DNA from: Pseudomonas frederiksbergensis
GTDB taxonomy: Bacteria > Pseudomonadota > Gammaproteobacteria > Pseudomonadales > Pseudomonadaceae
Reading direction: 5' to 3'
Assembly (NCBI RefSeq): GCF_003732665.1
Contig: NZ_MOBP01000014.1
Span: 326,150 to 390,149, forward strand
DNA: 64,000 bases
Translations under genes and position numbers: made by a program
Shown: positions 33,801 through 42,336 of the stretch, piece after piece
Layout of the letters: the number at the start of each line of letters is the position of its first letter
How positions within the stretch are numbered: the first letter of the stretch is position 1
Notes under the pieces: model-generated
Databases searched by the model: none
What the model was told of the DNA's origin: nothing
Seen by the model: the letters and a program-made list of their open reading frames with translations, nothing else

Positions 33801-35790
33801 GCGCCTGGCGGACCCTTTGCTCAGCAAGCCGTCCGCGGGTGCAGCCCCACAGGTTCCGCAGTTGATCGGCCGATCCTCGGCGGTTATCCGCCGTGCGCAG
33901 GAGCTGTACCCGACCCATTCGATGGAGCAGATCGAGCTGTTTCTCAGCAGCCTGGGGCCGGTCGAAGTGTTGGTCCTGAGAAAACTGGAAAACCTGCGCC
34001 TGGAATTCCTGACCATCAGGACCGTGCTGCAAAACTGGATCAACCGCGACACCTGGTATCAAGCCGAGACGGGGCCGCGGCTCAAGGTCTCGACCCTGGC
34101 CAAGAACCGCGCCGCCATGGACATCATCCGCTGCTGGCGACGGGAAACCCCCAGCACACTGACCCTCGACGGCAGGCTGTATGAACTGTCGTTTGCTCCG
34201 TTGCAATTGGGTAACTTGCCGTTGATCACCGGTGATTTCAGCCATGTCGGCGCATTGGTCATGGACCGGGTCGGGGCCAGTCCCGGGTTGAACACGTTCC
34301 TGCGCAACTTCAAGTTCCTGCGCCGCTTGTCCCTGGTGGGCAACCAGTTGACGCGCGTGCCCCAGGCCGTCAGCAGCATGCCGCGCCTGGAAAACCTGGA
34401 TTTGAGTGATAACCGCATTCTGATGACTCCGGCGGCAGTGGCTGATCTGGCGGGGCTGTCCCGGTTGAAACAATTGAATCTAAACGCCAATCCGACCCTG
34501 AGGCAGGCCCCGGATGTCGCGCACATGCAACTGCTGGAGCGCCTGGAGTTGCGCAGCACCGGCATCAGCCACTGGCCCAACGGATCGACCGGATTGCGGC
34601 GCCTGAGGGTTCTGGACCTGCGCGATAACAGCATCACCGAGATCCCGGAAGATGTGTTCTCCGCGCCGGGCAGTTTGAACATGGGCACCGATATTTCCGG
34701 CAATCCGCTGTCGGCGCAAACACGCCAGCGCCTCACTGCCTTCCAGCAAACCAGTGAAATCAGCCTGGGGTTGATTGCCACGGGGCGCGGGCAAGGTGTG
34801 CAAGACGTATTGATGGACCTCTCGATGAGTTCGACCTGGCTGACGGGCGCATCAGCGCTGGATGCGGTGCGCCGGCGCCAGGTGTGGAGCGCGGTGTATG
34901 CGTACCCGGATTCGCGGCCGTTTTTCACCTTGCTTAATCGCCTGCGCTACACCGCCGATTTCCGGGTGGTCTATCGCTCGTTGAGCCAGCGGGTGTGGGA
35001 CGTGATCGAGGCGGCGGCCGAGGACAGTCATCTGCGCCGCACCTTGTTCCGCATGGCCAATGTCGGGCAACTCAGCGCCGATGGCTCGTCCCTGGTGTTC
35101 AGTGATCTGCACGTGCAAGTGCTGTGTTATCGGGCGCTGGGCGTGGTGCGGGACAGGGCCGCGACCGAGACGGAACTGGTGCGGTTGCTGCGCGGTTTGT
35201 ATCGCCTGCAAGAAGTCGAGCGCCTTGCCGTGAAAAACGTCATCTCCCGTTCGCGCATCGGCCCGCTGACCCTCGAACAAGCGATGGAAATTAGCCTGGC
35301 CTATCGGGTGGGGCTGGCCGAACGCCTCGATTTGCCGGCGCAACCGCGGGACATGAATTTAAGCCTGGCAATCGACGTGATTCCGCAAACCCTCGACTGG
35401 GTCTACGGCGAAGTGCTGAGGCTTGAACAGTCATCGGCGCTGGCGCACTGGATGACGCTGCAGGAGTTCTGGAAGCGTTACGTGGAAAGCGTCCATCAAG
35501 CCGATTTCGATGATCTGGTGTTACGTGCGGCGGTGGCTTTCCAGCAGTTGGATCGCGAGTCGCGCTTTAGCCGCGAGCAGTTCAATCAACACATGGACGC
35601 GATCGTTAACAATTTCCGCAATGAACGCATTGCGCTGATGGCCAAGCTGACCGCTGACAGCTTGCGGCGCAACCCTGGCTTACCGTCGATCATTGACGAA
35701 ACGAAGCGCACGCCTACCCGATTCACGATCAGCCCGACGGGGCAACGGACAGAGCCGGAACAGACAAGGAGTTCACAGGATGCGCATTGA
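30835..35790 (+). CDS. Giant LRR protein with NEL (IpaH-type E3 ubiquitin ligase-like) C-terminal domain, catalytic Cys absent
   Basis: 1,651 residues. Residues 1-390 resemble the dermonecrotic-toxin-like N-domain (DUF6543) of pseudomonad effectors. A hydrophobic block follows at about 401-470 (IGLDLVLFGISFIPVVGEVMMAL...). A long helical middle includes RAYEGLYLDAVGG. About five leucine-rich repeats lie at 1148-1293 (LRRLSLVGNQLTRVPQAV, LENLDLSDNRI, LRVLDLRDNSITEIP). The NEL domain covers about 1335-1640 (FFTLLNRLRYTADFRVVY, LLRGLYRLQEVERLAVKNV, EISLAYRVGLAERLDLP, EFWKRYVESV). In IpaH proteins the active site is C-x-D; the ungapped alignment here gives Ser1414-Ala-Asp1416, and no nearby Cys replaces it. 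There is no signal peptide, as expected for type III or non-Sec export; no secretion genes are in view. Function as a ubiquitin ligase is therefore doubtful. Confidence 0.85.
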   Translation: MSSEITSSSSTTSTTDMTPEQQGVFYALFKDHPIPSWLSEADGPARTSLYARVVASQKSRVEAATAMAALKSPQQFCSPLLAKAMEAKLGESLDIRGVVFQHVRSTSSLLGLRKKLVLPIDRDLLVAACENFETSETLESNYDDKSLIYQPERINGTSNKILALKPHEFAQLCRKLDLGKQYQTHLNSVFEPYADTGAVRQACVHHSQRVLDVDRYQALMKKHITEPAFQMLGEVMDNTASIKWGQRTVAHKRLELLGYKLCGAMLIVTVSDGAYVNNPCVLYLPGDAEQPLKEYGSVTALEVDLGSRLLDKTFQSLLMRFVSLRDRPGFHSALAARDVRPGSNWMQPSQRASLPVTALAVTSNLFADLYLQRAEQVMADARLLVVPTDDEDEKTRLGRMDTYTTIGLDLVLFGISFIPVVGEVMMALTVADLLLGVYHGIESWAAGEQEQASDYFFDTLENLIVMGALSAGAGLGRGALRTVRTSPFVESLREVKFSADKVRLWKPDLTPYRRHISLPRWLKPDERGLRWFEDQAYLALDKDIYAVRPQEDTDLWEIEGSNLGENYAPALETNNVGAWRHDSELPMEWDRLTLFRRLGYLEQDISDAQALQILLVSATDDNALRQVLIDRTRPPALLVDTVRRFATDSRVSGFIQDMSTERTAAVADADLQLRLLTTLKTWPAQTAINVIDATGQPFSRYTAPDVEQPGKSLQLSLDKVRKGEFYPELLSGLSASERTHLLDSPSVVAAEQITALVQKLAEQADRKRRDLFEWIYQRAAPEQVLRATALSNQFSDLPVSVIDELIRHADSSELIELEAGDVPLRLAEEARRYRQVVRVSRAYEGLYLDAVGGIDTDRVVFGALRHLPGWQSDLYVHVLEWSFYTDEMASIGAESASQQLLINAHPDRYEVRDASSNLLSYLPGRTRAHYFQALWEGLSVSRRSALGLHVEDHGVGLRAKITRLAQERRAFAQASLGIFPVRANYVSPMRLADPLLSKPSAGAAPQVPQLIGRSSAVIRRAQELYPTHSMEQIELFLSSLGPVEVLVLRKLENLRLEFLTIRTVLQNWINRDTWYQAETGPRLKVSTLAKNRAAMDIIRCWRRETPSTLTLDGRLYELSFAPLQLGNLPLITGDFSHVGALVMDRVGASPGLNTFLRNFKFLRRLSLVGNQLTRVPQAVSSMPRLENLDLSDNRILMTPAAVADLAGLSRLKQLNLNANPTLRQAPDVAHMQLLERLELRSTGISHWPNGSTGLRRLRVLDLRDNSITEIPEDVFSAPGSLNMGTDISGNPLSAQTRQRLTAFQQTSEISLGLIATGRGQGVQDVLMDLSMSSTWLTGASALDAVRRRQVWSAVYAYPDSRPFFTLLNRLRYTADFRVVYRSLSQRVWDVIEAAAEDSHLRRTLFRMANVGQLSADGSSLVFSDLHVQVLCYRALGVVRDRAATETELVRLLRGLYRLQEVERLAVKNVISRSRIGPLTLEQAMEISLAYRVGLAERLDLPAQPRDMNLSLAIDVIPQTLDWVYGEVLRLEQSSALAHWMTLQEFWKRYVESVHQADFDDLVLRAAVAFQQLDRESRFSREQFNQHMDAIVNNFRNERIALMAKLTADSLRRNPGLPSIIDETKRTPTRFTISPTGQRTEPEQTRSSQDAH

Positions 35791-38700
35791 CCCAAAACAC
35801 TCGGTCGGCACTGATCGTTTCGCCGGCCTGACCCTTGACACCGTGCTGCCAATGACCCCGGCGCAATACGCCGCGAAGCTGATCGGGCAACGCTGGGGCA
35901 CAGCGGTGCTTGATGCGGTTCTGGTGGACCTCAACTACGATTTTTACGGCTACCCGGCCCAGGGCGATGTTCACCAGGGCAGGGCGCGCACCTCCCGCAG
36001 CCTGGTCCAGGCGTTGTTGGAGAACTACCAGACCGTGGGCGCCGGACGCTTCGGCGAAACCGCGTTCGGCCTGTACACACCGCCCACCATCGGGCCGCAG
36101 GTGCGGATCGTCGAGATCGACGAATCGATCAACCCCGGCGGTGGTTATCGCGATTACGAGGGGATCTACCGAACCACCCTGCCGCAGGTCTACGGGCCGT
36201 CCACCCAATTAACGTTGCAACCGGCGGTGTTCAAGGATTGGGTGTGGAACCTGGAGTTCAAGACGCAATACGCCGCTTACGTGGCGGATGCCTGGCCCCA
36301 GGATCAAGCCTTGTTGGCGGCGGGCGCTTATCCGTTGCGCACGGCGGTCAAACTGGCCTTTGTCATGGCTGCCTGGTTGCAGCATCAGGAACGCAGCTTG
36401 AGCGACGCCGGGCTCGACCTGGCGTTGCGCGCAGCCGCATTGGACGGACGGCAAACCTGGGCGCAACTGACGCTGGCGCAGTTGCAGGCGAGCACGGTGG
36501 TGCCGGACTGCGTGGAGGCGGCGCGGCTGGTGATCTATCGCTACAGCGCTGACGACATCTGGCGTTTTCGCGATCGCTCGACCGGGCGGATGCTGCTCTA
36601 CGTGCCCGGTAATGCTTCGCCGTTCCATGAATTTGCCGACCATCAGGCCCTGTGCGCCTGGGTGGTCGAGATGGCCCGTGACGGTACGCGCAAAAAAGCG
36701 CTCGCCGGACACTTCGCCGAAGATGATCGAGAGGACGGCACCTTTCACGCCGGGGTGCTGACCGCCCTGGCCGGGATGGTCACGTACCCGCGCCAATACC
36801 GGTTGAAAAAGGGCCATGGTTTTTTCAATAACAGTGGTTATTGGCCGCCCGAAACCTATGTCAGGGTCGAAGTGGCGCCACGCACCGAAGACCCTTTCGC
36901 GCAGTGGGTGCGGGTGATGAAACGGGCGGCGCAGACCAGCATCGATACCATTCGCGACGACGCTCAGGTCAATCGCGACAACCTGAGTGCCGTGGTCGAG
37001 CCGGTGGTGCAATGGGTCAACCGATTCGGCCCGCTCGCCTTGTTTGTGCCGGGGGGCGAGGGCCTGCTGGCGCTGGCGGGGTTGATTGATGCCGGGTATG
37101 GCCTGGATAAAGCGGTGAACGGCAAGACCCCGGACGAGCGCAGGGCCGGTGTCGGGCGCACCCTGTTTGGTTTGCTCAATGCCTTGCCGGTGATCAAGGG
37201 GGACGCTGTGCTCAAAGGCGAGGAACGGGCCGCAGAGGCGAGTGCGTCCGGGGTGGGCAGTGAGGCCGCCCACACCGCCGAGCGTGCCGTCAGCGACAGC
37301 GTGGCCACGGTGCAATCGCGGATCGCTCGACTGCGCACGCTCATTCCTGAAACCGCTGCCCTCGGCGACGATGCGCTGCGCGCCATCGATCAAGTGTGCG
37401 AACTCGACAGCAACGCGTTGGCCCTGTTGCAGGCCGGGCAGCCACCGTCGCCGATTCTGGCGGACACCTTGAGTCGTTTTCGTATCGATCAGGCGTTGCA
37501 ACAGGCCATCGACCGCCTGCCGGTGGGGTCGGCCGAGGCCGGGCAGGCGCTGGCGGCGCGTGCCGAGCAGTTCAACCTGCGCTACGCCGCGACGCAGCAC
37601 TCCGATCATGAGTGGGTGAGGCTGTTCCAGTCGCAGTACCCGGGCTTGCCGAAGCAGGCCATCGAACAGATGCTCGACCGCTCGGGCATCGACATCGCCG
37701 CGCCCCACACCCTGGCCGAGGCCAAGCGCGTGCTGGGCGAGTTGAGCGTCAAGGCGCAGCAATACGAACGGCATGTGCGCCTGGCCCGCGCCTACGAAGG
37801 CCTGTACCTCGCGGCGGTGCAGAACGCTGACAGTGAAGTGCTGGCCTTGCACTCCCTGGAGCGCCTCGCCGGTTGGCCGGTCGGGGCGCGAATTGAGGTT
37901 CGCGAAGATTCTGCGCTGGGCAGAGTCCTGGACAGCATCGGCCCGCGCATCGGGACGTCGACCCGCCAATTGATCAAGTTGGGAATGCGCTTCCAGGACG
38001 CAGGGCAAACCGTGGACTTTTACCCCGCCTTGCTCAAGGCCTTGTCCCCCGAACAACGCACGGCCCTGGGGTTGCGTGTCGATCACGGGCTGGAAGATCT
38101 GCAGGCGAAATTGCGCGCCATGCCGCGTCCGCGCGCCGACCTCGAATCCGGGTTGCGGCGCATGGATGCCGGCCTGCCGTTCGACAGCCTCGGGCTGCGT
38201 GGCGGCGGCTTCCCGTCCACGACCGATGCGGCGGCTTTTTCCCGGGCCATCGAAAAGCTCCAGTTGCAGGAGCTATACCCGGCCAGGACGGAGCAAGAGA
38301 TCGAGGCACAGTTGGCGCTGTGGGGCGAAAACGCGCAGATACACCTGATCGACCTCAGTAGGCAAATGCAGCAACTGCGCGTTGACCTGACGAGCTGGGT
38401 TGAGCAGGTCGAGGACGATATCGACCACATGGACATCGACCTGCTGGAAGCCAACGATCCGGAAACCGCCGGCCTCAGCGCCGAGCAAATCCAAGCGGAG
38501 AACGATGCCCGGATCGCCGACGCCATTCGCTACGAGCGGCAAACCCGAATGGAACTGGCCTCCGAGCTGGATTTGTTGTGGCAGCAACGGGGCGATACGT
38601 CCAGGCGTGTCTACAACAACGGTGAATTCGTGGGGTTTCGCCTGGAGATGGACTACGAGCATTTTCACAGCCTGCCAGCCTTGAACGTGCAGTTGGGCCA

Positions 38701-39613
38701 GGTGGTGGAACTGACCATGTCCAATTTTTCGTTGACTGAGACGGACAGCCTCTCGCCGTTTTTACGCGGATTTCGCAAATTGCGCGTGCTGGACCTGGCC
38801 GGCACCGACCTGCGCCAAAGCGCTGCCAACGGCGCCTGGGTTGGCCGCTTGCCGGCGGCCATCAGCGAACTGACCGAACTCACGCACTTGAACCTGCGGC
38901 AAACCGGCCTGACCCTGACCGAACAAGCGGCCGGCGGGTTGAGCAGCCTGACCCGCCTCACGTCGCTGGACATGAGCACTAACCCGTTGGATTTGCCACC
39001 GCTGGTGCTGTTCCTGCCCGCGTTGCGCCGCCTCAACCTGCGTGCCACCGGGATTCGCAACTGCCCGGTGGGTGTGCTCGATTACCCGTATCTGCAATTG
39101 CTGGACCTGCGTTACAACCACATCGACCGGATCCCCGAAGCCGTGCGCATGCAGTCGGTGGGCAACAATCGGCTGTTGCTGACGGGCAACCCACTGAACG
39201 ATGCCGACAGCCTGCGCTGGGTCGTCCGTCACCGCCAGGAAACCGGGATCAACGTGTGGATGGGCTTGCCGAGCGCCGATTTCGCCCAGCCCGAGGCTTG
39301 GCTGACGGGGTTGTCACCCGAGCAGGCGGCAACCCAGGCCGGGCGCTGGCAACACTTGGCCACCCTGGAGGGCAACGAACGGTTTTTCGGCACGCTGGAC
39401 ATGGTTCGGCGCAGCGCTGATTTCCGGGTGAATTATGCGGCGTTGCAACAGCGGGTCTGGCACTTGGTCGATGCCATCGAAGCATCGCCCGCGCTGTGTC
39501 AGCACGTGTTCCGCGATGTGGAGTGGACCGCCGCCAATGGCGATGATCCCTTCGCCAGCTTCGAACAGCTGGAGGCGCGGGTCGCCGCGTTTAACGCCGG
39601 CGCGGCACATTAA
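35780..39613 (+). CDS. Paralogous LRR/NEL-family protein with truncated C-terminal domain
   Basis: 1,277 residues. ATG 35780 lies within the end of the first gene (11-base overlap) and has AAGGAG at about 35766, so the two are translationally coupled. Architecture repeats that of its neighbour: effector-type N-domain, hydrophobic block (about 413-450, PLALFVPGGEGLLALAGLIDAG), RARAYEGLYLAAV-type segment (LARAYEGLYLAAVQNAD), LRRs at about 970-1137 (LRVLDLAGTDL, LTHLNLRQTGLTL, LRRLNLRATGI, LQLLDLRYNHIDRIP). The NEL domain begins normally (AWLTGLSPEQ, FFGTLDMVRRSADFRVNYAALQQRVWHLVD) but the active-site alignment gives Asn1253-Gly-Asp1255, and the protein stops 24 residues later, losing most of the domain. 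Followed directly by a terminator, so no remnant is left downstream. Possibly a decayed effector, an adaptor, or a co-factor for protein one. Confidence 0.82.
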   Translation: MRIDPKHSVGTDRFAGLTLDTVLPMTPAQYAAKLIGQRWGTAVLDAVLVDLNYDFYGYPAQGDVHQGRARTSRSLVQALLENYQTVGAGRFGETAFGLYTPPTIGPQVRIVEIDESINPGGGYRDYEGIYRTTLPQVYGPSTQLTLQPAVFKDWVWNLEFKTQYAAYVADAWPQDQALLAAGAYPLRTAVKLAFVMAAWLQHQERSLSDAGLDLALRAAALDGRQTWAQLTLAQLQASTVVPDCVEAARLVIYRYSADDIWRFRDRSTGRMLLYVPGNASPFHEFADHQALCAWVVEMARDGTRKKALAGHFAEDDREDGTFHAGVLTALAGMVTYPRQYRLKKGHGFFNNSGYWPPETYVRVEVAPRTEDPFAQWVRVMKRAAQTSIDTIRDDAQVNRDNLSAVVEPVVQWVNRFGPLALFVPGGEGLLALAGLIDAGYGLDKAVNGKTPDERRAGVGRTLFGLLNALPVIKGDAVLKGEERAAEASASGVGSEAAHTAERAVSDSVATVQSRIARLRTLIPETAALGDDALRAIDQVCELDSNALALLQAGQPPSPILADTLSRFRIDQALQQAIDRLPVGSAEAGQALAARAEQFNLRYAATQHSDHEWVRLFQSQYPGLPKQAIEQMLDRSGIDIAAPHTLAEAKRVLGELSVKAQQYERHVRLARAYEGLYLAAVQNADSEVLALHSLERLAGWPVGARIEVREDSALGRVLDSIGPRIGTSTRQLIKLGMRFQDAGQTVDFYPALLKALSPEQRTALGLRVDHGLEDLQAKLRAMPRPRADLESGLRRMDAGLPFDSLGLRGGGFPSTTDAAAFSRAIEKLQLQELYPARTEQEIEAQLALWGENAQIHLIDLSRQMQQLRVDLTSWVEQVEDDIDHMDIDLLEANDPETAGLSAEQIQAENDARIADAIRYERQTRMELASELDLLWQQRGDTSRRVYNNGEFVGFRLEMDYEHFHSLPALNVQLGQVVELTMSNFSLTETDSLSPFLRGFRKLRVLDLAGTDLRQSAANGAWVGRLPAAISELTELTHLNLRQTGLTLTEQAAGGLSSLTRLTSLDMSTNPLDLPPLVLFLPALRRLNLRATGIRNCPVGVLDYPYLQLLDLRYNHIDRIPEAVRMQSVGNNRLLLTGNPLNDADSLRWVVRHRQETGINVWMGLPSADFAQPEAWLTGLSPEQAATQAGRWQHLATLEGNERFFGTLDMVRRSADFRVNYAALQQRVWHLVDAIEASPALCQHVFRDVEWTAANGDDPFASFEQLEARVAAFNAGAAH

Positions 39614-39625
39614 GGCAGGCGAAAA

Positions 39626-39666
39626 AAAACCTTGAGCCCGGCTTCGCAGCCATGGCTCAAGGTTTT
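39626..39666. terminator. Bidirectional terminator
   Basis: AACCTTGAGCC (39628-39638) pairs with GGCTCAAGGTT (39654-39664), flanked by A8 on the left and TTTT on the right. It ends both the NEL-like pair (plus) and the cysI-DUF934 operon (minus). Confidence 0.92.
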
Positions 39667-39679
39667 CCGTTAGTGCGGC

Positions 39680-40174
39680 TTAGCGGCGTCGGAACAGCGG
39701 CAGCGGTTCGTCAGTGGCGGCCTGGTACGTCACCGAGAAGTCCTTGAGACCTTCAAGGGCTTCATACGGGTCTTTATCGGCGCGAATGGCAAACGCGTCG
39801 AAACCGCAGCGATGCAGGTAGAACAACTGGTCGCGCAGCACATCGCCAATCGCCCGCAGTTCGCCTTTGAAACCATAACGGTCACGCAGCAGACGGGCGT
39901 TGGAGTAGTTGCGACCATCGGTGAAGGCCGGGAAGTTCAGGGCGATGACCTGGAAGTTATCCACGTCTTCACCGATTTCTTCGGCTTCTTCATCGGCGTC
40001 CAGCCACACACCCAGGCCGCCATCGCGGGCCTTGAGCATACGGGCATGTTCGCGCCACAGCGACAGCGGCACGATCAGGTCGTCGCAGTTGCTGATTTCG
40101 TCGATGTTGAAATCCTTGGGCAGCAAGTGCCAGGTTTCGTCGACGACTTCGTTGTTCTTAATGATTCGCTGCAT
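39680..40174 (-). CDS. DUF934 protein, partner of sulfite reductase
   Basis: 164 residues. DUF934 proteins are encoded immediately after cysI in pseudomonads and other proteobacteria and are thought to assist the siroheme sulfite/nitrite reductase, possibly in electron delivery or assembly. Conserved segments are LIVPLSLWREH, VIALNFPAFTDGRNYSNARLLRDRYGFKGELRAIGDVLRDQLFYLHRCGFDAF and the C-terminal FSVTYQ. ATG 40174 lies 17 bases inside the end of cysI, so translation is coupled. Only one Cys (HRCGFD) is present, so it is unlikely to hold an Fe-S cluster alone. Confidence 0.88.
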   Translation of the reverse strand: MQRIIKNNEVVDETWHLLPKDFNIDEISNCDDLIVPLSLWREHARMLKARDGGLGVWLDADEEAEEIGEDVDNFQVIALNFPAFTDGRNYSNARLLRDRYGFKGELRAIGDVLRDQLFYLHRCGFDAFAIRADKDPYEALEGLKDFSVTYQAATDEPLPLFRRR

Positions 40175-41816
40175 AGACGCGCTCCTTGAAGAGGTCGATG
40201 CCAATACGCTGGTAGGTGTCGATGAAGCGCTCATCTTCGTGACGTTGTTCGATGTACACGTTGATCAGCTTCTCGATCACATCAGGCATGGCTTCCTGGG
40301 CGAAGGACGGGCCGAGGATCTTGCCCAGGCTGGCGTCACGGCTGGCGCTGCCACCCAGGGACACCTGGTAGAACTCTTCGCCTTTCTTGTCCACCCCGAG
40401 GATGCCGATGTGGCCGACGTGGTGGTGACCACAGGCGTTCATGCAACCGGAAATGTTCAGGTCCAGCTCGCCGATGTCGAACAGGTAATCCAGGTTGTCG
40501 AAGCGACGCTGGATCGATTCGGCAATCGGGATCGACTTGGCGTTGGCCAGGGAGCAGAAATCACCGCCCGGGCAGCAGATGATGTCGGTCAGCAAGCCGA
40601 TGTTCGGCGTGGCGAAACCTTGCTCGCGCAACTCGCCCCACATCGCGAACAGTTGCGACTGCTCAACGTCGGCCAGAATGATGTTCTGCTCGTGGGAGGT
40701 GCGCAGTTGACCGAAGCTGTAGCGGTCGGCCAGGTCGGCCACGGCGTCGAGCTGCTTGTCGGTGATGTCGCCCGGCGCAACGCCGGTCGGCTTCAGGGAC
40801 AGGGTCACGGCCACATAACCCGGCTTCTTGTGCGCCAGAGTGTTGCGGGTGCGCCAGCGGGCGAAACCTGGATGCTCTTTGTCGAGCGCGGCCAGTTCGG
40901 CGGTCTGGTTCTCCAGCGCCTTGTAGTCCGGGTCGACGAAGTGTTTGGCCACGCGATGCACTTCGGCCTCGGTCAGCGTGGTCTGGCCACCGCGAAGGTG
41001 TTCCATTTCCGCGTCGACTTTCTGCGCGAAGACTTCAGGGGTCAGCGCTTTGACGAGGATCTTGATCCGCGCCTTGTACTTGTTGTCGCGACGGCCGTAG
41101 CGGTTGTAAACCCGCAGGATGGCGTCGAGGTAGCTCAACAGGTCCGGCCACGGCAGGAACTCGTTGATGAACGCACCAACCACCGGCGTACGACCGAGGC
41201 CGCCACCGACCAGCACACGGAAGCCCAGTTCGCCCGCAGCGTTGAGCACCGGCTCAAGGCCGATGTCATGCACTTCGATGGCCGCACGGTCGGAAGTCGA
41301 ACCGTTGATGGCGATCTTGAATTTGCGCGGCAGGTAGGCGAATTCCGGGTGGAACGTCGTCCACTGACGGACGATTTCGCACCACGGACGCGGGTCGATC
41401 AACTCGTCGGCAGCGACACCGGCGAACTGGTCGGTGGTGACGTTGCGCAGGCAGTTGCCGCTGGTCTGGATTGCGTGCATCTGCACGGTGGCCAATTCAG
41501 CGAGGATGTCCGGGATGTCTTCCAGCGCCGGCCAGTTGAACTGCACGTTCTGCCGGGTGCTGATGTGGGCGTAGCCCTTGTCGTAGTCGCGGGCAATCTT
41601 GGCCATCATTCGCGTCTGGCGCGAAGTCAGTTGGCCGTAAGGCACCGCCACCCGCAACATCGGGGCGAAACGCTGGATATAAAGGCCATTTTGCAGGCGC
41701 AGGGGGCGGAATTCTTCTTCGCTCAGCTCGCCTGCCAGATAGCGTCGGGTCTGATCACGGAACTGCTTGACGCGGTCCTCGATGATCCGCTGATCGTACT
41801 CGTCGTATACGTACAT
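40158..41816 (-). CDS. cysI: Nitrite/sulfite reductase, siroheme [4Fe-4S] subunit (CysI type)
   Basis: 552 residues. Assimilatory reduction of sulfite to sulfide. Two ferredoxin-like halves: PMLRVAVPYGQLTSRQTRMMAKIARDYDKGYAHISTRQNVQFNWP near residue 50-95 and TSGNCLRNVTTD at about 130. Cluster/siroheme ligands are Cys415-x5-Cys421 (CCPGGDFC) and Cys458-x3-Cys462 (SGCMNACGHHH). ATG 41816 gives the usual MYVYDEYDQ N-terminus. A flavoprotein CysJ gene is not adjacent, in keeping with the ferredoxin-type pseudomonad arrangement with DUF934. Confidence 0.94.
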   Translation of the reverse strand: MYVYDEYDQRIIEDRVKQFRDQTRRYLAGELSEEEFRPLRLQNGLYIQRFAPMLRVAVPYGQLTSRQTRMMAKIARDYDKGYAHISTRQNVQFNWPALEDIPDILAELATVQMHAIQTSGNCLRNVTTDQFAGVAADELIDPRPWCEIVRQWTTFHPEFAYLPRKFKIAINGSTSDRAAIEVHDIGLEPVLNAAGELGFRVLVGGGLGRTPVVGAFINEFLPWPDLLSYLDAILRVYNRYGRRDNKYKARIKILVKALTPEVFAQKVDAEMEHLRGGQTTLTEAEVHRVAKHFVDPDYKALENQTAELAALDKEHPGFARWRTRNTLAHKKPGYVAVTLSLKPTGVAPGDITDKQLDAVADLADRYSFGQLRTSHEQNIILADVEQSQLFAMWGELREQGFATPNIGLLTDIICCPGGDFCSLANAKSIPIAESIQRRFDNLDYLFDIGELDLNISGCMNACGHHHVGHIGILGVDKKGEEFYQVSLGGSASRDASLGKILGPSFAQEAMPDVIEKLINVYIEQRHEDERFIDTYQRIGIDLFKERVYAANH

Positions 41817-42110
41817 ATAAGTCCTGTTCTCAGGCTTGGGCCGGTCGGTTCCAGTTGCGTTTTTCGCTTGCTGAAGTCTCCGATACTGCCTCGGCAATTC
41901 TGCGCGCACGGCCGCGCACTCCCTACGGAGCCGGGGCAAGATACCAGTTTGCAGTTATGCGCAAAAGTGATGTTTGAGTATATGTAAAGAACCAAAACGA
42001 CTAACGAGAACCGTTATTACTAAACCCGTATTTGTGGTGTGGGCAATCGTCGTCTTTACTGTGGTCGAGTCTTTATGCAATCACCGATAAAACCGACAAG
42101 AGGCGATGCA

Positions 42111-42224
42111 ATGAGCAACCCGACCAAAGCACGGAAAAGCGATAGCACGGTGGATGCCTGGGCGATTTTGTTCCTGATCATCCTGGTTGTAGGAACAGCA
42201 GTGTTCTGGGTCAGTCACCAATAG
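42111..42224 (+). CDS. Small single-pass membrane protein (37 aa)
   Basis: 37 residues: a short basic N-terminus (NPTKARKSDST) and one membrane helix (AWAILFLIILVVGTAVFWVSH). AGAGG lies about 8 bases before ATG 42111. Small proteins of this type are conserved in pseudomonads without known role. The region 41817-42110 between it and cysI holds divergent promoters presumably, but none is clear by eye. Confidence 0.65.
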   Translation: MSNPTKARKSDSTVDAWAILFLIILVVGTAVFWVSHQ

Positions 42225-42336
42225 CGACGTCGTCCGAGCCCGGTTCCGATGATTGTCGGACAAAGACCGGAATAAACCCCGTTTTCGGGCGTTCGCTGGC
42301 TATAATGCGCGGCGAATTTCCGGGGCTCGGACTTTA

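Noticed and set aside
32080..34473. 797-codon open frame on the minus strand inside the first NEL-like gene
   Set aside because: Low-complexity Gln/Ala/Gly/His/Arg translation typical of antisense frames in GC-rich DNA; the plus strand encodes a coherent multi-domain protein.
36209..38086. 625-codon minus-strand frame inside the second NEL-like gene
   Set aside because: Same antisense composition artefact, no domain or ribosome site.
39602..39680. Remnant of the missing NEL domain after the second gene
   Set aside because: All frames between the stop and the next gene are terminator sequence; no homologous fragment was found.
42253..42336. Longer N-terminus for the binding protein
   Set aside because: It would place a hydrophilic extension before a good Sec signal peptide; ATG 42337 is better.
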